Shown in pieces: positions 1 through 6,016 of a DNA stretch of 6,016 nucleotides (the stretch's first letter is position 1; each line of letters begins with the position of its first letter). Under the pieces are notes generated by a model. It saw nothing but the letters and a program-made list of their open reading frames with translations. It was not told the origin of the DNA and did not search any database. Location: the NCBI GenBank assembly GCA_030431945.1, contig JAUIIF010000300.1, positions 1-6,016 on the forward strand, given 5' to 3'. This DNA comes from Bacteroidia bacterium (GTDB lineage Bacteria > Bacteroidota > Bacteroidia > Chitinophagales > Saprospiraceae). Position numbers and translations under genes: made by a program.

Positions 1-1237
1 CGGTAGAAACCATACTGATGCGGGTGCCCAGCCTTTCTTCCAGGAACCTGACGTAGTCCATACACGCCGCCGGCAGGTTTTCCTCCTTGGTCATGCTGGT
101 AAGATCGCTGTTCCAGCCCGGCACTTCGGTGTAGATGGGGTGATAGTTTTCGTGGACGAGGTCGAAGGGTAGTTCGGAAGTAACCGTCCCGGCCACCTCA
201 TAGGCATCGGCGGCCTGGAGGGTTGCGAACTTGTTGAGTACATCGACTTTAGTCAGTACCAGCTGCGTTACGCCGCTGAGCATGATGGTGTACCGCAGCT
301 GCACGAGATCGATCCAGCCACACCGTCGGGGGCGCCCGGTGGTGGCGCCGAACTCTCCGCCTTCGGCGCGCAGGAATTCGCCTACTTCATCGTTCAGTTC
401 CGTGGGGAAGGGGCCGCCGCCGACGCGGGTGCAGTAGGCCTTGGTGATGCCGATGACTTCGCCGATTTGCTGAGGGGCAATACCGAGCCCGGTACAAACA
501 CCGGCGGTGATGGTATTGGAAGAAGTGACGAAGGGGTAGGTTCCGAAGTCGATGTCCAGCATCGACCCCTGGGCGCCTTCCGCCAGGATCTTATCGCCTC
601 GCTTAATGGCATTGTTGATCCAGTATTCCCCGTCCACAAAGGGCAGGCTTTGCAGCCGTTCTACGGCCGTGAACCATTTTTCTTCTTCGCCGGCCAGGTC
701 GAACTCGATGAAGGGGTAGAGACCGACAAGTTCTTTGTGCTTTTGCTTGAGCTCTTCGTAGCGGTCACGGAAGTCAGGCGCTTCGAGGTTACCGACGCGG
801 AGGCCGTTACGGCCCGTCTTGTCCATGTAAGTCGGTCCGATGCCCTTGAGGGTGGAGCCGATCTTGCGGTCGCCTTTGGCATTTTCGCGGGCGGCGTCCA
901 GCAAGCGGTGGCTGGGCAGGATCAGGTGGGCCTTGCGGGCAACGAAGAGGCGGCCCTGATAATCGACGCCGGCGGCGTCGAGGGCATCCAGTTCTTTACT
1001 CAGCGTAATCGGGTCGATGACCACTCCGTTGCCAATCAGGTTCTTCAGTCCCGGGCGGAAGATGCCGGAAGGGACCGTGTGCAACACAAATTTTTTACCG
1101 TCGAAAATCAGGGTATGTCCGGCATTAGGGCCGCCTTGAAAACGGGCAATAATGTCGTATTGTGGCGCAAGAACATCTACGATCTTGCCTTTGCCTTCGT
1201 CTCCCCACTGGAGACCTAAGAGTACGTCTACGGCCAT
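1..1237 (-). CDS. purA: Adenylosuccinate synthetase, 3' end cut by window edge
   Basis: This cytosolic enzyme joins IMP and aspartate, using GTP, to make adenylosuccinate, the first committed step from IMP to AMP. I read 412 codons from the ATG at 1237 to the window edge with no stop. All family signatures are present in order: the P-loop signature QWGDEGKG at residues 10-17 with catalytic Asp13, GPNAGHT at 36-42 with catalytic His41, GIGPTYMDK at 132-140 with Lys140, GGGPFPTE at 273-280, the aspartate/IMP loop TTGRPRRCGW at 299-308, and the guanine-specificity motif TKVDVL at 329-334. D13, H41 and K140 fall at the same numbers as in the E. coli enzyme, which supports this start. The last visible residues, MVST, end just before the expected GPDR guanine-binding motif, so only about 10-17 residues are missing. 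The gene is divergent from the M23 peptidase gene. Nothing suggests inactivity or transfer. Confidence 0.98.
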   Translation of the reverse strand, partial: MAVDVLLGLQWGDEGKGKIVDVLAPQYDIIARFQGGPNAGHTLIFDGKKFVLHTVPSGIFRPGLKNLIGNGVVIDPITLSKELDALDAAGVDYQGRLFVARKAHLILPSHRLLDAARENAKGDRKIGSTLKGIGPTYMDKTGRNGLRVGNLEAPDFRDRYEELKQKHKELVGLYPFIEFDLAGEEEKWFTAVERLQSLPFVDGEYWINNAIKRGDKILAEGAQGSMLDIDFGTYPFVTSSNTITAGVCTGLGIAPQQIGEVIGITKAYCTRVGGGPFPTELNDEVGEFLRAEGGEFGATTGRPRRCGWIDLVQLRYTIMLSGVTQLVLTKVDVLNKFATLQAADAYEVAGTVTSELPFDLVHENYHPIYTEVPGWNSDLTSMTKEENLPAACMDYVRFLEERLGTRISMVST

Positions 1238-1262
1238 TTCAATATTGGCTTTATGCGGGGGC

Positions 1263-1291
1263 TCCGGGGAATTCCGGGGATGCTCCGCGAA
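1263..1291. repeat. Short tandem repeat in the purA leader
   Basis: TCCGGGGA occurs at 1263-1270 and again at 1273-1280, offset by 10 bp, and a degenerate third copy, TCCGCGAA, lies at 1284-1291. The perfect 8-bp palindrome GGAATTCC (1268-1275) spans the first junction. The array lies between the candidate purA promoter and the start codon, so it would be transcribed as part of the 5' leader. An offset close to one helical turn suits a protein site, but the sequence is short and GC-rich and may be chance. Confidence 0.3.
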
Positions 1292-1299
1292 AACGTACG

Positions 1300-1307
1300 C
1301 GAAGGTA
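1300..1307 (-). promoter_or_regulatory. Candidate -7 promoter element for purA
   Basis: The minus strand reads TACCTTCG here, one base away from the Bacteroidota sigma-70 -7 consensus TAnnTTTG. Transcription would start near 1293, giving a leader of roughly 55 nt before the purA ATG. I see no clear TTTG-type -33 element at the usual distance, so this rests on one short motif and its position. Confidence 0.35.
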
Positions 1308-1468
1308 CAACGGGGGGAATTGTTGTGGGCTGATTACGGTGGATAAATTGCCGCGGGGGATGATTTAGTGCGTGGCTGCGCGCTGATTTACGGTAGCGAC
1401 CGGTACTGGGTAGCTGGTTTTGTCGTCGCCCGAACTAAGGAAAATGCCTCACTCCCAACCTGCCGCAC

Positions 1469-1476
1469 TATCTTCG
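1469..1476 (+). promoter_or_regulatory. Candidate -7 promoter element for the M23 peptidase gene
   Basis: TATCTTCG matches the Bacteroidota -7 consensus TAnnTTTG at all but one position. It lies 24 bp upstream of the TTG at 1500, which would leave a leader of about 15-20 nt. It falls inside the longer reading frame that begins with GTG at 1368, and is therefore also an argument for the shorter start. No clear -33 element is visible. Confidence 0.38.
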
Positions 1477-1499
1477 CCCGCTCCCTAAAAATACTTCCC

Positions 1500-3209
1500 T
1501 TGCCCCTGCGTTCGCGCCTCCTGTTGCTGCTTTTACTTCCCGTGTGCCTGTTGGCGCAGGATACGATCACTTACACGCCGCCGCTTGCCGGTCCGCTGCT
1601 CGTCACCGGTACCTTCGGGGAACTGCGTAGTGACCATTTTCACGCCGGGCTTGATTTCCGGGCCCTGACGGGCACGCCCGTTTACGCCGTAGCCGAGGGC
1701 TACGTCAGCCGCATCGTTGTTTCCCCCGGCGGCTACGGGCAGGCCATCTACATCGACCATCCTGATGGTTACCGCAGTGTTTATGCCCACCTTGAAACGC
1801 TCGCTCCGGAGCTGAAAGACACCGTCCGCGCCCGACAATTTGCGGCGGAAGAGTTCCGGCTGGACCTCCGCTTCGATTCCACGGCCTTCCCGGTCTTGCA
1901 GGGGCAGGAAATTGGCGGTGTCGGCAACCGGGGCCACAGTTTCGGAGCCCATCTTCACTTTGAGCTGCGGGAAATTGCGGGCGACGTCCCCGTCAACCCC
2001 CTCGCCCTGGGTTTCCCCATTCCCGACACCCGCTCCCCGCAAGTGCGTAACCTTCGGGTGTATGAGCTTGACGACCAGGGCCTGGAAACCGCGACCCAAA
2101 CGTTCGCACTGCAGGCAGATAAAGCCGGAAATTACGCGCTGAGCGATACCGTCTTTGTTGCCTCCCGCCGCATCGGCCTGGCCCTGAAGGCTTACGACCG
2201 GCAAAACGCCATGCCCAACTGGAACGGCATTTATGGCGGAGCGCTCTACGCCGATTCCTCCCTGATCTACGATTTTCGTTTCGACCGCATCCCCTTCGAA
2301 GACACCGAATACCTGAATGCGATGACCGATTACGCAGACTGGGTCGGGAACACCTCCTGGTATCATCGCTTCTGGTCCCTGAGCAATCAACCTTTCGGTG
2401 CCCGCCCCGTCTCCTCACCCGCCCGCCAGTACAACGGTATTCTGAAACTGGCCGTGGGCGCCGGGCTTCCCGTACGGCTGCAGGTACGCGACCTGGCCGG
2501 CAACCTTTCCGAACTTTCGTTGCTCCTCATGTACGCGCCCCACCCTGCGGAAAGCCTGCGCCGCCGGCCCCATCAGTACTTTCTGCCGGCCGGTGAGGCG
2601 AGTATCATCGACCAGGCGGCCTTCCGGCTGGAATTGCCCCGGGAAGCCCTTTACCGCGATTGTTATTTCCGCTACGCCAACCTCCCCGACGCTTCGGCCG
2701 GCCGCGTGAGTGACACCCACCAGTTGCACGACAGCGAAACGCCCCTGCACGGAACTGCCCGCCTCACCATCACCCCGACCGTTCAGGTTCCGGACAGCCT
2801 GCGCGGGCACGTTTTTCTCGGCAGCTGCGACGCTAAAGGCCACTGGCACAGCCACGGCGGAAGCTGGACCCCCAACGGCCGCTTCGCCGCCAACATCCCC
2901 ACCTTCGGCGATTACGCCCTTTTCCTGGATACGCTGCCGCCTACCGTTGCCATTCATGCTTTCAGTACGGACCTGCGCCGGGCCAACGGCTTCAGTCTGC
3001 TCGTAAAGGACAATGTATCCGGGGGGCACTTAACTTACCGGGGTACCATCAACGGCAAGTGGATTTTATTGGAGTACGATGCTAAAAATGACCGGCTGAC
3101 GTATGACTTTGCCGACGGCGACCCCGGTCCGGGAGACCATCGTTTTGAACTTACAGTCACGGACGCCCGGGGCAACACCCGACGCTGGGCGCGGAATTTC
3201 CGCCGCTAA
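1500..3209 (+). CDS. Secreted M23 family zinc metallopeptidase (peptidoglycan endopeptidase-like)
   Basis: This is a LytM/lysostaphin-type peptidase expected to cut peptide cross-links of peptidoglycan in the periplasm. With the TTG at 1500 as start it has 569 residues. Residues 1-19 form a signal peptide: basic R4 and R6, a run of seven leucines, and cleavage probably after A19 before QD. The M23 domain spans about 25-175, with zinc ligands H48 and D52 (HAGLD), H97 (YAHL) and H151/H153 (HLHFE), so the active site looks complete. Before HLHFE comes the usual V-x-x-G-Q-x-I-G...GNRG stretch, preceded by an insertion of about 30 residues. The remaining 400 residues are beta-rich, with D-x-x-GN motifs near 333 and 556 suggesting Ig-like folds, and with a His-rich HWHSHGG at 448-454; similar extensions are known in Bacteroidota M23 proteins. 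The frame is open upstream to a GTG at 1368, but those 44 residues look like translated intergenic DNA. No in-frame ATG exists near the N-terminus. The physiological substrate is not shown. Confidence 0.9.
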   Translation: MPLRSRLLLLLLLPVCLLAQDTITYTPPLAGPLLVTGTFGELRSDHFHAGLDFRALTGTPVYAVAEGYVSRIVVSPGGYGQAIYIDHPDGYRSVYAHLETLAPELKDTVRARQFAAEEFRLDLRFDSTAFPVLQGQEIGGVGNRGHSFGAHLHFELREIAGDVPVNPLALGFPIPDTRSPQVRNLRVYELDDQGLETATQTFALQADKAGNYALSDTVFVASRRIGLALKAYDRQNAMPNWNGIYGGALYADSSLIYDFRFDRIPFEDTEYLNAMTDYADWVGNTSWYHRFWSLSNQPFGARPVSSPARQYNGILKLAVGAGLPVRLQVRDLAGNLSELSLLLMYAPHPAESLRRRPHQYFLPAGEASIIDQAAFRLELPREALYRDCYFRYANLPDASAGRVSDTHQLHDSETPLHGTARLTITPTVQVPDSLRGHVFLGSCDAKGHWHSHGGSWTPNGRFAANIPTFGDYALFLDTLPPTVAIHAFSTDLRRANGFSLLVKDNVSGGHLTYRGTINGKWILLEYDAKNDRLTYDFADGDPGPGDHRFELTVTDARGNTRRWARNFRR

Positions 3210-3270
3210 TTATGGCGAAAATGTAACACGGATCAGCGGACATCGTGAAAGCTGCTGAAGTTATCCAACC

Positions 3271-3278
3271 TACCTTTG
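3271..3278 (+). promoter_or_regulatory. Candidate -7 promoter element for the 147-residue membrane protein gene
   Basis: TACCTTTG is an exact match to the Bacteroidota -7 consensus TAnnTTTG, in the 148-bp gap after the M23 gene. Transcription would start near 3284, about 74 nt before the ATG at 3358. This suggests the small gene has its own promoter rather than depending only on read-through. No convincing -33 element was found upstream. Confidence 0.42.
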
Positions 3279-3357
3279 CCTGCGGAACCTGAAATAAGCC
3301 TTAGAACTTTTCGTCTTCCGGCCGGACAACCTGATCACCAGACAACGTGCTCGCCTT

Positions 3358-3801
3358 ATGCATCGCCTTTCCTCCAACGCTACCCTCTTTCTGAAGATCT
3401 TCCTCCCCGTCTTCTGGACCACCATAATGCTGGGCACGACCATGGTAGCCTGGTTTGCGGAAGAAAGTAAATTCGGCGGGCTGCCGCTTTCCTCTTTTCG
3501 CTGGGCGACCCTGTTCACCCTCGTGATGGGCGTAGCCCTGTTCGCCGTATTGTTCTGGCCCCTCAAAAGGGTGGAATCCGACGGCGAAAAAGTATACGTG
3601 AGTAATTATTTCCGGACGGCCTTCTACTACTGGGAGCGCGACGTACAGGCCTACCACGAATACCGCTTCCTCTTACTCAAAATTGCCGTTATCGAACTTA
3701 ACGGTGTCGGTAGTTTTGGCCGCAAGCTTCGCTTTGTCCCCAGCAATAAGCTGGTCAGCAAATTCCGCGAAGAATTTCCGGGGGTTCTCCCGGAGAAGTA
3801 G
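3358..3801 (+). CDS. Uncharacterised two-helix membrane protein with PH-like C-terminal domain
   Basis: I do not recognise a named family. The 147-residue product has two hydrophobic segments, about 10-33 and 49-68, joined by a short polar loop (AEESKFGGLPLSS). They are followed by a soluble tail from about 70 with alternating beta-strand-like stretches: RVESDGEKVYVSN, WERDVQAYHEYR, KIAVIELN and KLRFVPSN. The pattern of membrane hairpin, then a strand with DGxxVYVSNYFR, then G-x-K-L-x-F-V-P resembles small bacterial PH-like (bPH) membrane proteins found as hypothetical proteins in Bacteroidota; this is by eye and not a domain hit. The tail is probably cytoplasmic, since K70 and R71 follow helix 2. 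It lies downstream of the M23 gene on the same strand, has its own candidate promoter, and converges on the SDR gene. Composition and codon use match the neighbours, so it is likely a real gene. Function is unknown. Confidence 0.8.
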   Translation: MHRLSSNATLFLKIFLPVFWTTIMLGTTMVAWFAEESKFGGLPLSSFRWATLFTLVMGVALFAVLFWPLKRVESDGEKVYVSNYFRTAFYYWERDVQAYHEYRFLLLKIAVIELNGVGSFGRKLRFVPSNKLVSKFREEFPGVLPEK

Positions 3802-3837
3802 ACCTAAGCCGGAGTGGTTTAACTTAGGTATAACCAC
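3802..3837. terminator. Interlocking inverted repeats between convergent genes (possible terminator)
   Basis: In the 46-bp gap between two convergent genes, ACCTAAG (3802-3808) pairs with CTTAGGT (3823-3829), and GTGGTT (3814-3819) pairs with AACCAC (3832-3837). The two stems interlock, so they are alternatives unless they form a pseudoknot. Position between convergent stop codons suits a bidirectional terminator, but neither stem is followed by a T-tract on either strand, so this is not a textbook intrinsic terminator. The near-palindrome GGCCTAAGGCC at 3845-3855 overlaps the end of the SDR gene. Confidence 0.4.
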
Positions 3838-3847
3838 CAGGCCAGGC

Positions 3848-4675
3848 CTAAGGCCGCTCCCGCAGAAAGCGCTCCGGCTTCAGCCATTTCGCCAGTATTT
3901 TTTCGTAGCTCTCGGGCATCAACCGCGTAATCCGGTCGATGAAACGGGCGTCTTTACCAATCGTTATCCGGCTTTTTCCTTTCCGGATGCCTTTGATGAT
4001 TACGGCAGCGGCCTCGGCGGCCGTGGTCGGGGCCTGCTTGGCAAAATTCCTGGTAAAGCGTTCCCGCTCCTTCTCATCGCTGAATTCAATGTTGTTGGCA
4101 ATGTTGGTGCGGATGCCCCCCGGGTGAACACAGACCACCTGCAGACCGGTGCTCCGCATTTCCACCCGCAGGGTTTCGGTGAAGCCGCGGACCCCGAATT
4201 TACTGACGTTGTAAGGCGCAGAACCGGGGAAGCCCATCAGCCCGAAAACACTGCTGATGTTGACCAGGCAGCTTTCCTGCTGCTCGCGCAGGAAAGGCAT
4301 AAAGGCCAGCGAGCCATAAATAACGCCCCATAAATTGATCTGCAGTACTTTTTCGTAGTCTTCCACCGTGCTGTAGATGATGGGCATTTGCTCGATACTC
4401 ATGCCGGCGTTGTTGATCACCAGGTCTACCCTGCCGAGTGCTTTACGGACACTGGAGGCAAAGTTTTCTACGGCCTTTCGGTCGCCCACATCAAAGGCCT
4501 CCAGGTAGCCGCGCGCGGCCTGGGGCAGCATCTCCCAGGTTTCCGTCAGGGGAGCTTCTTTCCAGTCGTTGAGCGCCAGGACGGCCCCCTCCCGGGCAAA
4601 CTGCAGGGCGAGCTCCCGACCGATGCCGGAACCGGCTCCGGTGATAACAATAACTTTTTGGTGAAAATGCTGCAT
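3848..4675 (-). CDS. Classical short-chain dehydrogenase/reductase (SDR)
   Basis: This is a cytosolic NAD(P)-dependent oxidoreductase with a Rossmann fold; the substrate cannot be told from sequence. The 275-residue product has the classical SDR length and every hallmark: the cofactor loop TGAGSGIG at 12-19, D62-V63 contacting adenine, NNAG at 88-91, and the catalytic tetrad N114, S142, Y155 and K159 (YNVSK). HPGGIRTNI at 184-192 is the usual PG-x-x-x-T segment after the active site. D37 at the end of the second strand hints at NAD(H) preference, but this is a weak predictor. The ATG at 4675 (MQHFHQKVIVITG) puts the glycine loop at the normal distance from the N-terminus; an in-frame ATG at 4750 would add 25 residues with no family counterpart. 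It is convergent with the small membrane protein gene and divergent from the MFS gene. Confidence 0.95.
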   Translation of the reverse strand: MQHFHQKVIVITGAGSGIGRELALQFAREGAVLALNDWKEAPLTETWEMLPQAARGYLEAFDVGDRKAVENFASSVRKALGRVDLVINNAGMSIEQMPIIYSTVEDYEKVLQINLWGVIYGSLAFMPFLREQQESCLVNISSVFGLMGFPGSAPYNVSKFGVRGFTETLRVEMRSTGLQVVCVHPGGIRTNIANNIEFSDEKERERFTRNFAKQAPTTAAEAAAVIIKGIRKGKSRITIGKDARFIDRITRLMPESYEKILAKWLKPERFLRERP

Positions 4676-4754
4676 GATCAGAGCGTGGATTTGGGCGCGG
4701 ACGCAGGTGCGCAGGAAGGTTAAGGGAACAAGGTAAGTCAAGTCCTGCAATACC

Positions 4755-4780
4755 CCGGGGCCGGTGAATAAAAACCCCGG
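4755..4780. repeat. Inverted repeat in the divergent SDR-MFS intergenic region
   Basis: CCGGGG (4755-4760) and CCCCGG (4775-4780) form a 6-bp GC-only stem around a 14-nt loop that ends in an A-run. The left arm is part of the palindrome CCCCGGGG (4753-4760). It sits about 80 bp before the SDR start and 87 bp before the MFS start, so it could be a shared operator site. No recognisable TAnnTTTG promoter was found in this 191-bp gap on either strand, and the stem may be chance in GC-rich DNA. Confidence 0.25.
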
Positions 4781-4866
4781 CGTGATTTGTGCCGATAAAG
4801 TGCCCTGGCCGGAGAAAACTTTAACGCTTCCTGCGACTTCTTGCGGGTTCGGGTGTTAGCCCTGGC

Positions 4867-6016
4867 ATGACAATGCGCCAACTTATCCGCCAGCACCCCC
4901 GCTACCTGACCTTCGGCTTCCTGCATTTCTTCTTCAGTGCCGTAGGGCAAACGTTCTTCATCAGCCTTTTTGTTGCCGGCATGAGTGAGAGGATGGGCTG
5001 GGCGGACGGCACCTTTGCCGGCATCTATTCCGCCGTAACCCTTACCGCTGCCTTTTTGCTGCCCGTAATCGGCACGCAGGTAGACCGGTTAAAAGTTCGC
5101 TACGTCAGTACCGCTACGGCCGTATTAATCATTATCGGCTGTCTGCTACTTGGCTTTACGACTAATCTTGTTTTACTGATTGCGGGACTTTTTATCGTAC
5201 GTCTTGGCGGTCAGGGGGTACTTACCCTGATTGGGTCTACGACCATTGGTCGTTATTTCAGTGCGGGGCGCGGGCGGGCCTTGTCCGCTTCCATCATCGG
5301 CATTTCGGTGGCCGAGGTCCTGCTGCCTACGGGGGTGGTGCTCCTGATGGAGCGCCAGGGTTATGCCACCGTGTGGCTGGTGGCTGCGGGGGTAGTGGCT
5401 GCCGTCTTTATCCCGGCCATCTGGCTCCTGGTACGGCGCTACGACAATTTCCAGCGCGCGGATACCGTAGCCGCAGAACAGGCACAAGCCAACCCCGATC
5501 AACCCGATGTACGGTCCTGGACGCGGGCGGAGCTGCTCCGCGACCGCCGTTTCCACCTGCTTATTCCCGTATTCATCTTTATCCCGTTCGTATTTACGGG
5601 CCTGGTCTTCAATCAATCGGTCCTGGCAGAAGCCCGCGGCTACACCGCCGCCTGGATGGCCCTGGGCCTGAGCACCTACGGACTCACCAAGGTAGTTTGT
5701 CTGCTTTCTGCCGGAGGTTTTGCCGATCAGTACGGACCGGCAACACTGCTCCGGTTTGTGTACGTACCCGTAGTTCTGGGCCTGCTTTTCCTGGTGCTCA
5801 TTGACCACAAATTCTCCATTCCACTTTTCTTTGGCCTGACGGGCATTACTGCGGGTGTTGAATCCGTCATCTGGCCAGCCCTCTGGGCTGAGCGTTACGG
5901 TCCGCGTTACCTGGGCAGCATCAAGAGTACCGTGCGGGTGGTCATCGTGGTCGCTTCCGCTGCGGCGCCCATCGTTTTCAGTTACGGCTTCAGTTTGGGG
6001 ATGAACGCCTGGCTGA
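4867..6016 (+). CDS. Major facilitator superfamily (MFS) transporter, 3' end cut by window edge
   Basis: This inner-membrane secondary transporter is open from the ATG at 4867 to the window edge, 383 codons with no stop; the family is usually about 400-430 residues, so only the last helix or so is missing. Hydrophobic segments recur about every 30 residues from residue 14, with a polar linker at about 190-228 between helices 6 and 7, as in a 12-helix, two-halves MFS protein. The loop 2-3 signature is clear: G69-x-x-x-D73-R74-x-x-x-R78. A weaker copy in the second half (GGFADQYG, 283-290) sits where the loop 8-9 repeat is expected. The segment SERMGWADGTFAGIYS after helix 1 recalls the monocarboxylate/OFA-like branch, but that is impression only and the substrate is unknown. 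A second in-frame ATG at 4873 is an equally plausible start. It is divergent from the SDR gene. Confidence 0.92.
   Translation, partial: MTMRQLIRQHPRYLTFGFLHFFFSAVGQTFFISLFVAGMSERMGWADGTFAGIYSAVTLTAAFLLPVIGTQVDRLKVRYVSTATAVLIIIGCLLLGFTTNLVLLIAGLFIVRLGGQGVLTLIGSTTIGRYFSAGRGRALSASIIGISVAEVLLPTGVVLLMERQGYATVWLVAAGVVAAVFIPAIWLLVRRYDNFQRADTVAAEQAQANPDQPDVRSWTRAELLRDRRFHLLIPVFIFIPFVFTGLVFNQSVLAEARGYTAAWMALGLSTYGLTKVVCLLSAGGFADQYGPATLLRFVYVPVVLGLLFLVLIDHKFSIPLFFGLTGITAGVESVIWPALWAERYGPRYLGSIKSTVRVVIVVASAAAPIVFSYGFSLGMNAWL

Noticed and set aside
467..1219. Plus-strand 250-codon open frame antisense to purA
   Set aside because: It lies wholly opposite purA, which has every family motif in place. The long frame follows from codon bias in GC-rich DNA, and its product resembles no family.
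1533..2390. Minus-strand 285-codon open frame antisense to the M23 peptidase gene
   Set aside because: It overlaps the catalytic domain of the M23 gene on the opposite strand and has no recognisable motifs. The same applies to the minus frame at 2415-3029.
3210..3270. Possible intrinsic terminator after the M23 gene
   Set aside because: Only a 4-bp CAGC/GCTG stem with a long loop could be drawn, and there is no T-tract, so it was not annotated.
3317..3326. Perfect 10-bp palindrome TCCGGCCGGA upstream of the small membrane protein gene
   Set aside because: It is short, GC-only at its core and has no loop, so chance in GC-rich DNA is the simplest explanation.
3683..4333. Plus-strand 216-codon open frame across the convergent gap
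   Set aside because: It overlaps the end of the 147-residue gene and much of the SDR gene antisense. Its product is motif-free, and the SDR assignment is unambiguous.
4738..4950. Minus-strand 70-codon open frame between the SDR and MFS starts
   Set aside because: It overlaps the MFS N-terminal coding region on the opposite strand and shows no family features or start signals.
5173..5808. Minus-strand 211-codon open frame opposite the MFS gene
   Set aside because: It is an antisense shadow of a transporter gene with clear periodic membrane segments; its own product is polar and low in motif content.

Overview
The window holds five protein-coding genes, two of them cut by the window edges, and looks like a chromosomal core region of a fairly GC-rich member of the Bacteroidota. 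A Saprospiria/Lewinella-type organism is my best guess, but this is inference. The pointers are three upstream sites resembling the Bacteroidota -7 promoter element TAnnTTTG, no obvious Shine-Dalgarno sequences before the starts, a Bacteroidota-style secreted M23 peptidase with a long C-terminal extension, and Bacteroidota-like protein wording throughout. No RNA gene, insertion sequence, phage gene, CRISPR array or toxin-antitoxin/defence gene was seen.

Left part (1-1499): the minus-strand gene purA (adenylosuccinate synthetase, purine biosynthesis) fills 1-1237 and lacks only its last few residues at the window edge. It is divergent from a plus-strand gene for a secreted M23 zinc metallopeptidase. 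The roughly 260-bp gap between them carries one candidate promoter for each direction and a short tandem repeat in the purA leader.

Middle part (1500-3837): the M23 peptidase gene (about 569 residues, probable TTG start, signal peptide, complete zinc/catalytic motif set, about 400-residue C-terminal region) is followed on the same strand, after a 148-bp gap with its own candidate promoter, by a small gene for a 147-residue protein with two membrane segments and a PH-like cytoplasmic tail. That gene converges on the next one across a 46-bp gap that contains interlocking inverted repeats.

Right part (3848-6016): a minus-strand classical short-chain dehydrogenase/reductase with an intact catalytic tetrad is divergent, across 191 bp, from a plus-strand major facilitator superfamily transporter that runs off the right edge.

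The genes do not form one pathway. PurA is cytosolic purine synthesis, the peptidase is cell-envelope remodelling, the 147-residue protein is an uncharacterised membrane protein, and the SDR and MFS genes are generic redox and transport functions whose substrates cannot be read from sequence. I found no convincing previously undescribed system. The points worth a second look are modest: a start-codon problem, an uncharacterised conserved-looking small membrane protein, and some intergenic inverted or tandem repeats.
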